Below are positions 14,615-22,373 of a stretch of DNA of 22,720 bases, piece by piece. Under the pieces are notes generated by a model. It made no database searches. It was not told the origin of the DNA and saw only the letters and a program-made list of their open reading frames with translations. Every line of letters starts with the position of its first letter. Positions within the stretch are counted from its first letter, which is position 1. A program made the translations under genes and the position numbers. Source of the DNA: JAHJTW01 sp964545545 (GTDB taxonomy: Bacteria; Krumholzibacteriota; Krumholzibacteriia; LZORAL124-64-63); assembly GCA_964545545.1 (NCBI GenBank), contig CAZJGK010000055.1:1-22720 (forward strand). The letters run 5' to 3'.

Positions 14615-15490
14615 TTGTCTGATATTAATTTGCGGGTGATGACCTTTAACCTTCTCACCGCCACCAAGAAGCAACGGAGCCATCCGTGGCGTTTGCGCAA
14701 GCGGAATATTGCGCGGATCATCACGGCTCTGGGTCCGGATGTCGTAGGTACCCAGGAAGCCAATTTCCGTCAGTTGCGCGAGTTGGCTGCCCTGTTGCCT
14801 GACTATGATTTCCACGGCGAAGGAAATCTGGGCAACGATATGGCCTACAGTGACCAGAACTGGTATTGCGCGACGTTCTTCCGGCGCGATCGGGTTCGCC
14901 AAGTGGATGAGCCCGGGCAGCGGGATACGTTGTGGTTGTCGCCGACTCCCGAGATTCCCGCCTCTACATTCACCCTGGGGACGCGGCCGCGGCTGGTGTC
15001 CTGGAACCAGTTCGAACTGATTGGCTCGGGCCGTGAGTTCATCTTCGGGACCACCCATCTGGAGGCGGTCAATCGCTGGCACCGCAAGCGGAGCGCCGAA
15101 CTGCTGCGGGGCTATGTGAGCGCCAAGGTCGCCGAATTGGGTGTGGACATTCCCATCTTCCTGACCGGTGATTTCAATGCCGTCGCGGACTCTCCCGAGA
15201 TCCGGGCCATGGCTGATTCCCGACCAGGTCTTGAACCGCTTTTTGACGCCTGGGCCGAAGTGGGCCCGACCGGTTGCGGTAGCGACGGCGAGACTTTCCG
15301 CGGCCTGGGGTTGCGGGATCGGGTGGGGCGCAAGCTGCTGGGCCCGCGCCGCATCGACTATGTGTTCTTCCGGCCCCGCCCGCTGGTGCGTTCGGTCAGC
15401 CGTGTTGATTATCAGGAATTGGAGTATCGCCAGCAGGCGCTGCCCTCGGATCACTATCCCGTGGTGGCTGAATTCGAGCTTGCAGGATAA
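14615..15490 (+). CDS. endonuclease/exonuclease/phosphatase (EEP) family hydrolase
   Basis: Metal-dependent phosphodiesterase fold shared by exonuclease III, DNase I, sphingomyelinases and inositol phosphatases; substrate not determined. Seen in order: RVMTFNLLTA (catalytic-site Asn), VVGTQEANFRQ (metal-binding Glu), FGTTHLEAVNRWHRKRSAE (His and Arg), FLTGDFNAVADSPE (Asp/Asn), RRIDYVFFRP, and the final SDHYPVVAEFEL (catalytic His). All active-site motifs are present. No signal peptide, so cytoplasmic. Start choice: TTG 14615 has GGAG (14603-14606) eight bases upstream, while an in-frame GTG at 14606 overlaps that signal; ATG 14639 would cut into the first strand. Flavin-reductase-like gene follows after 26 bases. 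Confidence 0.87.
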   Translation: MSDINLRVMTFNLLTATKKQRSHPWRLRKRNIARIITALGPDVVGTQEANFRQLRELAALLPDYDFHGEGNLGNDMAYSDQNWYCATFFRRDRVRQVDEPGQRDTLWLSPTPEIPASTFTLGTRPRLVSWNQFELIGSGREFIFGTTHLEAVNRWHRKRSAELLRGYVSAKVAELGVDIPIFLTGDFNAVADSPEIRAMADSRPGLEPLFDAWAEVGPTGCGSDGETFRGLGLRDRVGRKLLGPRRIDYVFFRPRPLVRSVSRVDYQELEYRQQALPSDHYPVVAEFELAG

Positions 15491-15516
15491 CCCCTGGATC
15501 GGGTATTGATCACAAG

Positions 15517-15999
15517 GTGAAGACCACCGGTGACATGATCGACGAAGTTCTCCACCTGGTGCCGGCCCCGGTCGCCGTGATCGGCGCTGCCCGCCCAGGA
15601 ACCCTCTGCGGCTTGACCGCCGCCTGGCTCACCCGCGTATCCATGACCCCCCCCCTGTTGCTGGTCTCCATTGGACATCAGCGCTACACCCAGGAAATCA
15701 TGCTGCAGGGAACGGAATTTTCGGTTTCGTTGTTGCACGAGACCCAGGTCGAGATCGCCCGTCTGTTCGGCTTGTATTCCCGGCGTGAACGGGACAAATG
15801 GGCCGAAGTGGACCATGACCTGTGGGGGGAGGGCACGCCGGTGTTGCGGCAATGCAGCGCCCGGTTGTTGTGCCTTACCCGGCAGATCGTCACGGCCGGA
15901 GATCATGATCTTTACATCGGCGAAGTCGTCCGGGCGGAAATCGTGGCCGGCCGGCCCGCCTTGCCCATGCGCGGCAGTGATTATGCGCCGCGCAGTTAA
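15517..15999 (+). CDS. flavin reductase-like (FMN-binding split-barrel) protein
   Basis: A 160-residue protein of the flavin reductase-like domain family, which binds FMN and reduces flavins or serves as a reductase partner. Seen: VLHLVPAPVAVIGAARPG, the CGLTAAWLTRVSMTPPLLLV segment that matches the typical flavin-phosphate-binding turn and following strand, TEFSVSLLHETQVEIARLFG, and a C-terminal DHDLYIGEVVRAEIV strand. GTG 15517 gives the longest product; ATG 15535 is an alternative, and the nearby AAGGTGA fits neither well. It lies 26 bases after the EEP gene, so co-transcription is likely. No partner monooxygenase is in the window. Confidence 0.82.
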   Translation: MKTTGDMIDEVLHLVPAPVAVIGAARPGTLCGLTAAWLTRVSMTPPLLLVSIGHQRYTQEIMLQGTEFSVSLLHETQVEIARLFGLYSRRERDKWAEVDHDLWGEGTPVLRQCSARLLCLTRQIVTAGDHDLYIGEVVRAEIVAGRPALPMRGSDYAPRS

Positions 16000-16020
16000 G
16001 GCTCCCGTGGGGGCGCGGTC

Positions 16021-16048
16021 TTGCCGAAGTTCCCGATGGGTTTAATAT
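16021..16048 (+). promoter_or_regulatory. candidate promoter for the cupin gene
   Basis: TTGCCG (16021-16026) and TAATAT (16043-16048) are 16 bases apart, in the 116 bp gap between the flavin-reductase-like and cupin genes. The predicted leader of about 60 bases includes a GGCC-rich inverted repeat near 16062-16079 before the SD at 16102-16108. Confidence 0.35.
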
Positions 16049-16115
16049 GTGTTCATGAGTCGGCCCCCCGGGTCCGGCCATCCAATCGCGTCAACACACA
16101 CAGGAGGGTCATGGT

Positions 16116-16475
16116 ATGGAATCAGCCCGCACACAGACCATGGATGATGCTTTCCCCCTTGAGATTCAGGCTTTGCCCCAGGTGGAAATGCCTGTCGACG
16201 GGGTTACCGGCTACTGTCTGCAAAGCGCGGATAGGCAGGTGGTTTTCTTCAAGTTCAACGAGGGAGTCTCATTCCCCGACCATACCCACTGTGAACAGCG
16301 GGGTCTGGTGGTTGACGGCGAGATGATCATCGAAATAGAGGGCCAAAGCAATCTCTACCAGACCGGGGATTCGTACCATGTCCCCGAAGGGGTCAAACAC
16401 CGGGCCAGCTTCACCCAACCGACGACGTTGATCGACATGTCCGATGCGCCGGATCGGTACAAGGTCCACGGCTAA
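16116..16475 (+). CDS. small single-domain cupin protein
   Basis: A 119-residue beta-barrel of the conserved cupin type. Motif 1 is SFPDHTHCEQRGLVVDGE, with the two His and the Glu that usually bind a metal; motif 2 is GDSYHVPEGVKHRA with the third His. Such proteins can be enzymes (isomerases, dioxygenases) or sugar/ligand binders; nothing selects one here. ATG 16116 has AGGAGGG (16102-16108) seven bases upstream; the ATG at 16111 is too close to the SD and out of frame. It appears monocistronic, with its own candidate promoter and a strong terminator straight after the stop. Confidence 0.9.
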   Translation: MESARTQTMDDAFPLEIQALPQVEMPVDGVTGYCLQSADRQVVFFKFNEGVSFPDHTHCEQRGLVVDGEMIIEIEGQSNLYQTGDSYHVPEGVKHRASFTQPTTLIDMSDAPDRYKVHG

Positions 16476-16499
16476 CGTATCCCGCCATCAGGGTTATCA

Positions 16500-16530
16500 G
16501 GGAGCGCGGTCATGCGCTCCCTCGTTTTTT
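16500..16530 (+). terminator. intrinsic terminator after the cupin gene
   Basis: GGGAGCGC (16500-16507) pairs perfectly with GCGCTCCC (16514-16521) around GGTCAT, followed by CG then six T (16525-16530). It reads correctly for the plus strand. The stop codon of the convergent M16 gene (16510-16512 on the minus strand) lies in the loop, and the T-tract is part of its last codons. Confidence 0.88.
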
Positions 16531-19221
16531 GTCCGGCAAGGCCGGTCCCACCACGACTTCAAACCTGTTGAGCGGGGAAACCAGTTTGGCGGCCACCGCC
16601 TGGATATCCGCAGGTGTGCATTCCCGCAGGGATTGCACCAGCTGCTTCAGGTCGTCGAGTTCGCGGCCATAGACGCGGTTGCGGGCCGTGCGGCTGACCT
16701 TGGCGTAGTTGGATTGCCCGGCAATCAGGAGATTGCCGATGATCTTGGCACGCGCGCGGTCAAGTTCCGCGACCGGCACGGCGACCTCGACCATGCGGGC
16801 CAACTCGGCCAGCATGGCGGTGCGGGCCTCGGCTTCGGCGTCGGGCGCCGTCAGCACGTAACCCAGGAACATTCCCTGGCCGAATCCGGCGGTGGTCATC
16901 ACGCCCGTGTTGTAGCAAAGAGAACGCTTGTTGCGCAGTTCCTCGAAAAGCCTTCCGCTCTGGCCGTTGAGGACTTCCTTGAACAGTATGCGGGCCGGCC
17001 GATCCTCGTTGGGATCCCGGGGGCCGGGCCATCCCAGCAGCAGCACGCACTGGGCAATCTGCCGCTGCAGGCGTTTCACTTCCACGCCGTCCGGAGTGCG
17101 GGTCGAACCCACGGTGGGCCGGCCGCCGTTGCCGGAAGGCAGACCTGCCATCATCTGCTCCAGACGGGGCAGCAGGACCTCGGGGTCCACATCCCCGGAA
17201 ACGGTGAGGCGGATGTTGTCCGTCGTCCAGGCGGCTGCGTGCGCCTTCAGTATCTGCTCGCGGTCCAGGCCGGGCAGGCTCTGCGGCGTGCCCAGAAGGG
17301 GACGGCCGTAGGGGTGGTCGCCGTAGATCATTTCGCGCAGTTTGACCACGCCCAGTTGCAGGGGGTTGTCCTCGAGCGAGGCGAGTTCCTCCAGGGCCAA
17401 CCGGCGTTCCTGTGCGATCTCGGCTTCCGGGAAATCGGGTCGCTGGATGAAGTCGGTCAGGATTTCCAGCGGGACATTCATGCGGCTGGAAAGACCCGTC
17501 AACACCAGACCCGAGAAATCGCGCTCGGCGTTGGGAAAGATGCCGGCGCCCTCGGCTTCGAGCCGGGCATAGAGCGTCGAGGAGTCGAGTTTGCCGGCCC
17601 CTTTGACCTGGACGGCGGCCGTCAGCGCAGCCAGGCCGCTGGTCCGTGCGGTTTCCCCGCAGGCGCCTCCGGTGGTTGTCAGGGCCAGGGCAAAGACGGG
17701 CAGGGTGGAGTCGAGGCGAAAGTTGATCTCCGGGCCGCAGGCCGCGGCCACGGTCATGAAGGGTGTGATGTGCGAGCTTCCTGAAGCCGCCTGATTCCGG
17801 GAGGCGCCCCGTGTGTTCGGTGTGGCTGCGACCTGGGTTCCGGTGTCGGTGCTCAGAACATTCCGGAGCAGATCCTGCAGGGCTGTTCCATCCTGGGGCA
17901 GGTGGGCGAGGTCGGCGCCTGTGGGCGCATAGACCACCACGCCGAGCTGGTTCAGAGGGAAGACCTCGGTGGCCAGGGCGGCCACCTCGGGCCGGGTGAT
18001 CCGGGCGATGCGCTCGGGGAAGGTGAAGGCCCCTTCCAGGTCATCCAGCAGGGCGTACTGTCCCAGGACGCCGGCCTGACCCTGCACGGTTTCGGCACCG
18101 AACAGAAAGCCGCGGAGCACACCCATGCGCGCGCGCTGGAGCTCGGCATCGGTGCCTCCGGTCTTTTTGAGGTCTTCCAGGATGGCGGCCACGGCCCGCA
18201 GCGCGGCGGGCAGCCGCTCGCAATCGGTCTCCAGGTCGATGACCATGACCCCTTCGCGGGGGCCGGCCTCGCCCATGACGACGAAGTCTTCGATCAGCTT
18301 CTGCTCTTCCTGGACCTCGCGATAAAGACGGCTGCTGCGCCCCTCGGTCAGGATCTGCGTGATCACCCCCATGACCTGGTTGGGATCCTGTTTTGCTCCC
18401 GGGGCGGGAAAGATCAGCTTGGCGTAGCACTTCTGGATGTCGCCACGCTCGGTGCGCAGGCGCGGAGCCTCATGCCGGGGTTCGGTCGGCGGCTCGGCCA
18501 CCATGGCGCACTCCGGCGCGACGAGGGTAGCCTCCGGGAGGGACCCGAATTTCGCCTGGATCATGGCAAAGGCGGCGGTAGCCGCGAAGTCGCCGACGGC
18601 GACCACGACGGTGTTGTCCGGGCGGTAGGCGCTGCGCCAGTAGGCCATGATCTGAGCTCGGCTGCGCTCCCGCAGATTCTCGTCGCGGCCGCCGATGGGA
18701 TGCCGGTAGGGGCTGACATCGAAGTTGAGCTCCATGCCCCAGCGCCAGGTCACCCCGTAACCGAAGGGGACGTCGTCGTACATGTGGTTCTCGTGAACCA
18801 GCACTTCGCGCTCGGCGTCGAGCGCCGTCGGCACAAATGCGCTGTGAAACAGCGCGTCGCTGAGGATATCCAGGGCCACCGGAAGCTGCTCGGCAGGCAG
18901 GGTGATATGGTAATTGGTGGTCTCGTAGCCTGTGCCCGCGTTGGTGGAGCCCCCGGCTGCGGCTACCTCGCGCGCGAAGTCGCCCCCGCCGCGACGTGCG
19001 GTGCCCTTGAACAGCATATGCTCCGTCCCGTGAGACCAGCCGCGCAAGGCGGCCGGCTCGCGGTTGCTGCCGGTGGCTACCCAGGCGTTGCAGATGGCCA
19101 CGGCGGTGCGGTGGTCTTCCTTGATGATGACGCGCAAACCGTTTTCCAACCGGGCCGTGAACAGGCCGGAGGCCAGGTCGCTGGGGTGCAGCTTGCCGTC
19201 ACCGATGAAGTCTTGGCTCAT
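16510..19221 (-). CDS. M16-family zinc metallopeptidase, two fused M16 units
   Basis: Inverted-zincin peptidase (insulinase/processing-peptidase group) of 903 residues. The N-terminal unit has the H-x-x-E-H motif as SHGTEHMLFKGT (His64, Glu67, His68) and the distal zinc Glu at about 144 in LVHENHMYDD, so it should be catalytic. The C-terminal unit (from about residue 480) lacks H-x-x-E-H but keeps GRLFEELRNKRSLCY, like the substrate-binding Arg/Tyr segment. Thus one chain carries active and inactive halves, which form the usual closed chamber for peptides. No signal peptide is seen, so location is probably cytoplasmic. ATG 19221 has a weak GAAAGA upstream. The gene is convergent with the cupin gene and divergent from the ClC gene, so it is transcribed alone. 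Confidence 0.92.
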   Translation of the reverse strand: MSQDFIGDGKLHPSDLASGLFTARLENGLRVIIKEDHRTAVAICNAWVATGSNREPAALRGWSHGTEHMLFKGTARRGGGDFAREVAAAGGSTNAGTGYETTNYHITLPAEQLPVALDILSDALFHSAFVPTALDAEREVLVHENHMYDDVPFGYGVTWRWGMELNFDVSPYRHPIGGRDENLRERSRAQIMAYWRSAYRPDNTVVVAVGDFAATAAFAMIQAKFGSLPEATLVAPECAMVAEPPTEPRHEAPRLRTERGDIQKCYAKLIFPAPGAKQDPNQVMGVITQILTEGRSSRLYREVQEEQKLIEDFVVMGEAGPREGVMVIDLETDCERLPAALRAVAAILEDLKKTGGTDAELQRARMGVLRGFLFGAETVQGQAGVLGQYALLDDLEGAFTFPERIARITRPEVAALATEVFPLNQLGVVVYAPTGADLAHLPQDGTALQDLLRNVLSTDTGTQVAATPNTRGASRNQAASGSSHITPFMTVAAACGPEINFRLDSTLPVFALALTTTGGACGETARTSGLAALTAAVQVKGAGKLDSSTLYARLEAEGAGIFPNAERDFSGLVLTGLSSRMNVPLEILTDFIQRPDFPEAEIAQERRLALEELASLEDNPLQLGVVKLREMIYGDHPYGRPLLGTPQSLPGLDREQILKAHAAAWTTDNIRLTVSGDVDPEVLLPRLEQMMAGLPSGNGGRPTVGSTRTPDGVEVKRLQRQIAQCVLLLGWPGPRDPNEDRPARILFKEVLNGQSGRLFEELRNKRSLCYNTGVMTTAGFGQGMFLGYVLTAPDAEAEARTAMLAELARMVEVAVPVAELDRARAKIIGNLLIAGQSNYAKVSRTARNRVYGRELDDLKQLVQSLRECTPADIQAVAAKLVSPLNRFEVVVGPALPDKKRGSA

Positions 19222-19391
19222 GGTTCATCTTTCAGATTGGGGCAACAACGTAACCGGCCGGAAACAGCACTTGATGAGCCGTGGTGTTATTTGCTTGAAA
19301 CACCTAGATACTGCCACCCGGGTTGCCGTTTGTCCAGAGGGGGTCCGGCCCGGGGCCTGGCGCATACAGGCATTGACGAAATCTACCCGGT

Positions 19392-19420
19392 TTGACAGTT
19401 TAAGGCGGCTCTGATATTCG
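19392..19420 (+). promoter_or_regulatory. candidate promoter for the ClC-methyltransferase operon
   Basis: A perfect -35 TTGACA (19392-19397) is 17 bases from TATTCG (19415-19420), which has TG one base upstream (extended -10). It would give a leader of about 20 bases to GTG 19448. It lies in the 226 bp divergent gap to the M16 gene; no other clear promoter was found there. Confidence 0.55.
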
Positions 19421-19447
19421 AGGTCCCTACGCAGCAAGAGGCCGCAA

Positions 19448-21535
19448 GTGCCAACAACGAATTACAGCCGCATCCGCCATTCCCTGTTCCGGCTGGTCGG
19501 GCGCTTCGAGCCCGACGAGACGACCATCATGGTGATTCTGGCCGTTTTGGTCGGCGTGGCCGGCGGTTTCGGCGCCATCCTGTTCCGCTGGATGGTGAAC
19601 TTCTTCCAGGGCTTTTTGATCGGTCACGGCGAGGATACCGTGGCCCTGCTCAGTTCCGTTCCCTGGTGGCAGAAGCTGCTGTTGCCGGTTGCCGGTGGGC
19701 TGATCGTTGGCCCCATGGTGTTTTTCGGCGCGCCGGAGGCCAAAGGACACGGGGTGCCGGAAGTCCTGGACGCCATGGTCTTCAAGAAGGGCGTGATCCG
19801 GCCCATCGTCGCGGCCGTCAAGATCACCGCCAGCGCGATTACCATCGCCTTCGGCGGGTCGGTAGGGCGCGAAGGCCCCATCGTGCAGATTGGTGCGGGC
19901 ATGGCCAGCACCCTGGGCCAGTGGCTGAAGTTATCTCCGCAGCGCCTGCGCACCTTGATCGGCTGCGGCGCGGCCGCGGGCATCGCCGCGACCTTCAACG
20001 CGCCCATCGCCGGGGTGTTCTTCGCCCTCGAGATCCTCATGCGCGACTTCGCGTTGGTGACCTTCAGCCCCATCATTGTTTCCAGCGTGGTGGCCACGGC
20101 CATCAGCCGCGAGTTCCTGGGCACGCAGCCCTCGTTCCACGTGCCGCCCTTTGCCATGGAAAGCTCCCTGGAACTTCCGTTCTACCTGCTGGTGGGGCTG
20201 GTCGTGGGCCTGGTGGCCATGGTCTATGTGCGCACGCTCTATGCAACCGAAGATGCCTTCGATCGCCTGCGCATCCCACCCTGGTCCAAGCCCGCCTTGG
20301 GCGGACTTGGCCTGGGCGTGCTGCTGATCTGGTTTCCCCAGCTCTATGGGGTGGGTTACAGCTCCATGGTCCAGGCCCTGAACGGTCACATGGCCCTGGG
20401 GATGATGGCGGTGCTGGTGCTGGTCAAATTGGCGGCGGTGGACCTGACCCTGGGCTCGGGGGCCTCGGGCGGAATTTTCGCGCCCGCACTGTACCTGGGC
20501 GGCATGACCGGAGGCGCCTTCGGCGCCGCCTTGATGTTCATCTTCCCCGGCGCGCACCACGCCGTGGGCACGTTTGCCATGGCGGGCATGGCGGCCATGG
20601 TGGGGGCTGCCACCGGCGCGCCCCTGACGGCCATCCTGATCCTGTTCGAGATGACCGGCCAGTACCAGGTTATCCTGCCGCTGATGCTCGCGAGCATCGG
20701 CGCGGCCCTGGTTTACCGTTTGGTCATGAAGGACACCATCTTCACCCTGAAGTTCACCCGCCAGGGCAGGCAACTGCACTTCGGCCGCGAAAGCGCGATC
20801 CTGCGCAACTTCCATGTCGAAGACATCATGGAGGTCAATCCCACGACCATTTGCGCGACCGACGGCATGGACCGCATTCTCAAACTCTTTCTGGGGAACC
20901 AGGAAGAGCTCTACTACGTGGTCGACCAAGACGGCTCTCTGGAAGGGCAAATCTCCATCCATGACATCAAGGATCTTTTGCACGAAGAAGGCCTGGGAAA
21001 GGTCCTGATCGCCGAGGACATCTACAACGAAGTCGAGGATTTCGTCTATCGTCGGGACAATCTGGAGGACTGCTTGCTGAAGCTGGGACACCGGGATCGC
21101 CCCGACCTGCCCGTGCTGTACAGCGAGGGGAAGCCCGCGTTGGTGGGAGTGATTTCCCGGAAGGCCATTTTTGAAATCTACAACCGCGAGGTGCTGCACC
21201 AGGAGGACCTGGGCATCCAACTGGTGACCGGGGAGGCGCACATGCACGATTGCGTGGAATTGCCGGAGCAGTACAAGGTGCAGCTATTCGTCCCACCGGT
21301 GGACTGGGAAGGACAGACCCTCAAGGAACTTGCTCTGAGACCGCGCTACGGGATCTCGGTGCTGGCAATCAAGGAGCGCACGGTCATGGGCGGCGTGGTT
21401 AACCGGATTCCAGACCCTGAACAACCCTTGAATGCGGGGGACCGGCTGATCATCGTGGGTGAGGTCGGCGCTCTGGAAAGCCTGCTGGGCGATACGAATA
21501 CCGGCGTTTTTCATACCAACCGGGATACGCCATGA
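19448..21535 (+). CDS. ClC-family chloride channel/antiporter with CBS pair and RCK_C (TrkA-C) domain
   Basis: A 695-residue integral membrane protein moving chloride or a similar anion. ClC signatures: GHGVPEVLDAM at about residue 100 in place of the common GSGIP (His101 for the ion-coordinating Ser), GGSVGREGPIVQIGAG with the gating Glu142, and GSGASGGIFAPALYLGG with Phe344. The presence of the gating Glu is compatible with either channel or exchanger. After the membrane part (to about 430) come two CBS motifs (about 455-580, starting VEDIMEVNPTTI) that usually bind adenine nucleotides, then an RCK_C domain (about 610-690, LFVPPVDWEGQTLKELALRP to RLIIVGEV). GTG 19448 is supported by AAGAGG six bases upstream. 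Its stop overlaps the methyltransferase start as ATGA. Confidence 0.93.
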   Translation: MPTTNYSRIRHSLFRLVGRFEPDETTIMVILAVLVGVAGGFGAILFRWMVNFFQGFLIGHGEDTVALLSSVPWWQKLLLPVAGGLIVGPMVFFGAPEAKGHGVPEVLDAMVFKKGVIRPIVAAVKITASAITIAFGGSVGREGPIVQIGAGMASTLGQWLKLSPQRLRTLIGCGAAAGIAATFNAPIAGVFFALEILMRDFALVTFSPIIVSSVVATAISREFLGTQPSFHVPPFAMESSLELPFYLLVGLVVGLVAMVYVRTLYATEDAFDRLRIPPWSKPALGGLGLGVLLIWFPQLYGVGYSSMVQALNGHMALGMMAVLVLVKLAAVDLTLGSGASGGIFAPALYLGGMTGGAFGAALMFIFPGAHHAVGTFAMAGMAAMVGAATGAPLTAILILFEMTGQYQVILPLMLASIGAALVYRLVMKDTIFTLKFTRQGRQLHFGRESAILRNFHVEDIMEVNPTTICATDGMDRILKLFLGNQEELYYVVDQDGSLEGQISIHDIKDLLHEEGLGKVLIAEDIYNEVEDFVYRRDNLEDCLLKLGHRDRPDLPVLYSEGKPALVGVISRKAIFEIYNREVLHQEDLGIQLVTGEAHMHDCVELPEQYKVQLFVPPVDWEGQTLKELALRPRYGISVLAIKERTVMGGVVNRIPDPEQPLNAGDRLIIVGEVGALESLLGDTNTGVFHTNRDTP

Positions 21536-22221
21536 ACCGGGCCGCCGACCCCGCAGCCTACTACGGGCATCCTCGCCGTGAAATGCGAGGATTTATCCCC
21601 GCAAGTGCCAGCACGATTCTGGATATCGGTTGCGGCGCGGGCGCCTTTGCCGCCGGTCTCAAAGAGACCCGCAAGGATCTCGTGATCTGGGGGGTGGAGT
21701 ATGATCCCGCCGCCGCCGAGCGGGCGCGCGAAGTCCTCGACCAGGTCCATTTGGGGGACGCGCGTCAGATTGTGCCCACCCTGCCTCGCGCACGTTTCGA
21801 TTGCATCTGCCTGAACGATATCCTGGAGCACTTGCTCGAACCCGAAGATCTGTTGCGCGACATCCGGCCTTTGCTGAGCCCCCGGGGGTGCGTGGTTGCC
21901 TCGCTACCGAACGTGCGCTATTTCTGGAATCTGGTGAACCTGGCCCTGAAGGGCCGCTGGGAATATACCGACGAGGGAATCTGCGACCGCACCCATCTGC
22001 GGTTTTTTACGCGCAGCAGCATGAGGAGCATGTTCCGGCGCGCAGGCTACACGGTGCAGACCTGCGCAGGGATCAACCCCACCGGCGCGGCCTCTTTCAA
22101 GCTCTTCAACCTTTTGACTCTGGGTAGATTAGCGGAAATGCGGTACTTGCAGTTCGCCCTGGTGGCGCAGCCCGGATCCGGGATGTCAGCTGCACACAAG
22201 AAAGCGGACCCTTCGCCCTGA
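21532..22221 (+). CDS. class I SAM-dependent methyltransferase (UbiE/Methyltransf_11-23 type)
   Basis: A 229-residue Rossmann-fold methyltransferase. Seen: motif I TILDIGCGAGAFAAGL (Asp31 onward) binding SAM, the acidic end of strand 2 in WGVEYDPAAAERARE, GDARQIVPTLP, motif IV FDCICLNDILEHL, and RPLLSPRGCVVASLPNVRYF. The DRTHLRFFTRSSMRSMFRRAGY block is typical of methyltransferases acting on carbohydrate or lipid-linked substrates in cell-envelope clusters, but the substrate is open. The ATG overlaps the ClC stop in ATGA, so the two are translationally coupled although no functional tie is known to me. The last codons overlap a terminator-like hairpin. Confidence 0.88.
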   Translation: MNRAADPAAYYGHPRREMRGFIPASASTILDIGCGAGAFAAGLKETRKDLVIWGVEYDPAAAERAREVLDQVHLGDARQIVPTLPRARFDCICLNDILEHLLEPEDLLRDIRPLLSPRGCVVASLPNVRYFWNLVNLALKGRWEYTDEGICDRTHLRFFTRSSMRSMFRRAGYTVQTCAGINPTGAASFKLFNLLTLGRLAEMRYLQFALVAQPGSGMSAAHKKADPSP

Positions 22222-22231
22222 GGCCCGCTTT
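22201..22231 (+). terminator. terminator-like hairpin at the end of the methyltransferase gene
   Basis: AAAGCGG (22201-22207) pairs with CCGCTTT (22225-22231), with a possible inner CCT/AGG. It spans the stop codon. The T-run is only three, so termination may be partial, allowing read-through toward glgA. Confidence 0.45.
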
Positions 22232-22257
22232 CCCGTTCACCCTCGCTTGGAACACCC

Positions 22258-22314
22258 GAAAAAATCGTTCGCCTTGGATTTTTTCTTGGGGGGGAAGTTC
22301 ATGTTGTTTCCCCC
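22258..22314 (+). promoter_or_regulatory. two further hairpins in the glgA leader
   Basis: GAAAAAATC (22258-22266) and GATTTTTTC (22277-22285) are a perfect nine-bp inverted repeat with a 10-base spacer. GGGGGAA (22290-22296) and TTCCCCC (22308-22314) form a second seven-bp repeat. A weak -10-like TATACG at 22326-22331 follows, 16 bases after TTGTTT (22304-22309). They could be termination signals or leader control elements for glgA. Confidence 0.4.
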
Positions 22315-22373
22315 GGGTGCTGGGATATACGATGGTTCGCAGAAAAGGTTCCGTTTTTTTTGAAAGAGGATTC

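Noticed and set aside
16444..19395. Two long plus-strand frames (16444-17784 and 17902-19395)
   Set aside because: They are antisense to the M16 peptidase gene, which has zinc-binding motifs; the products are His/Gln/Gly-rich without domains.
19931..21247. 438-codon minus-strand frame
   Set aside because: Antisense shadow of the ClC gene, very His/Gln-rich.
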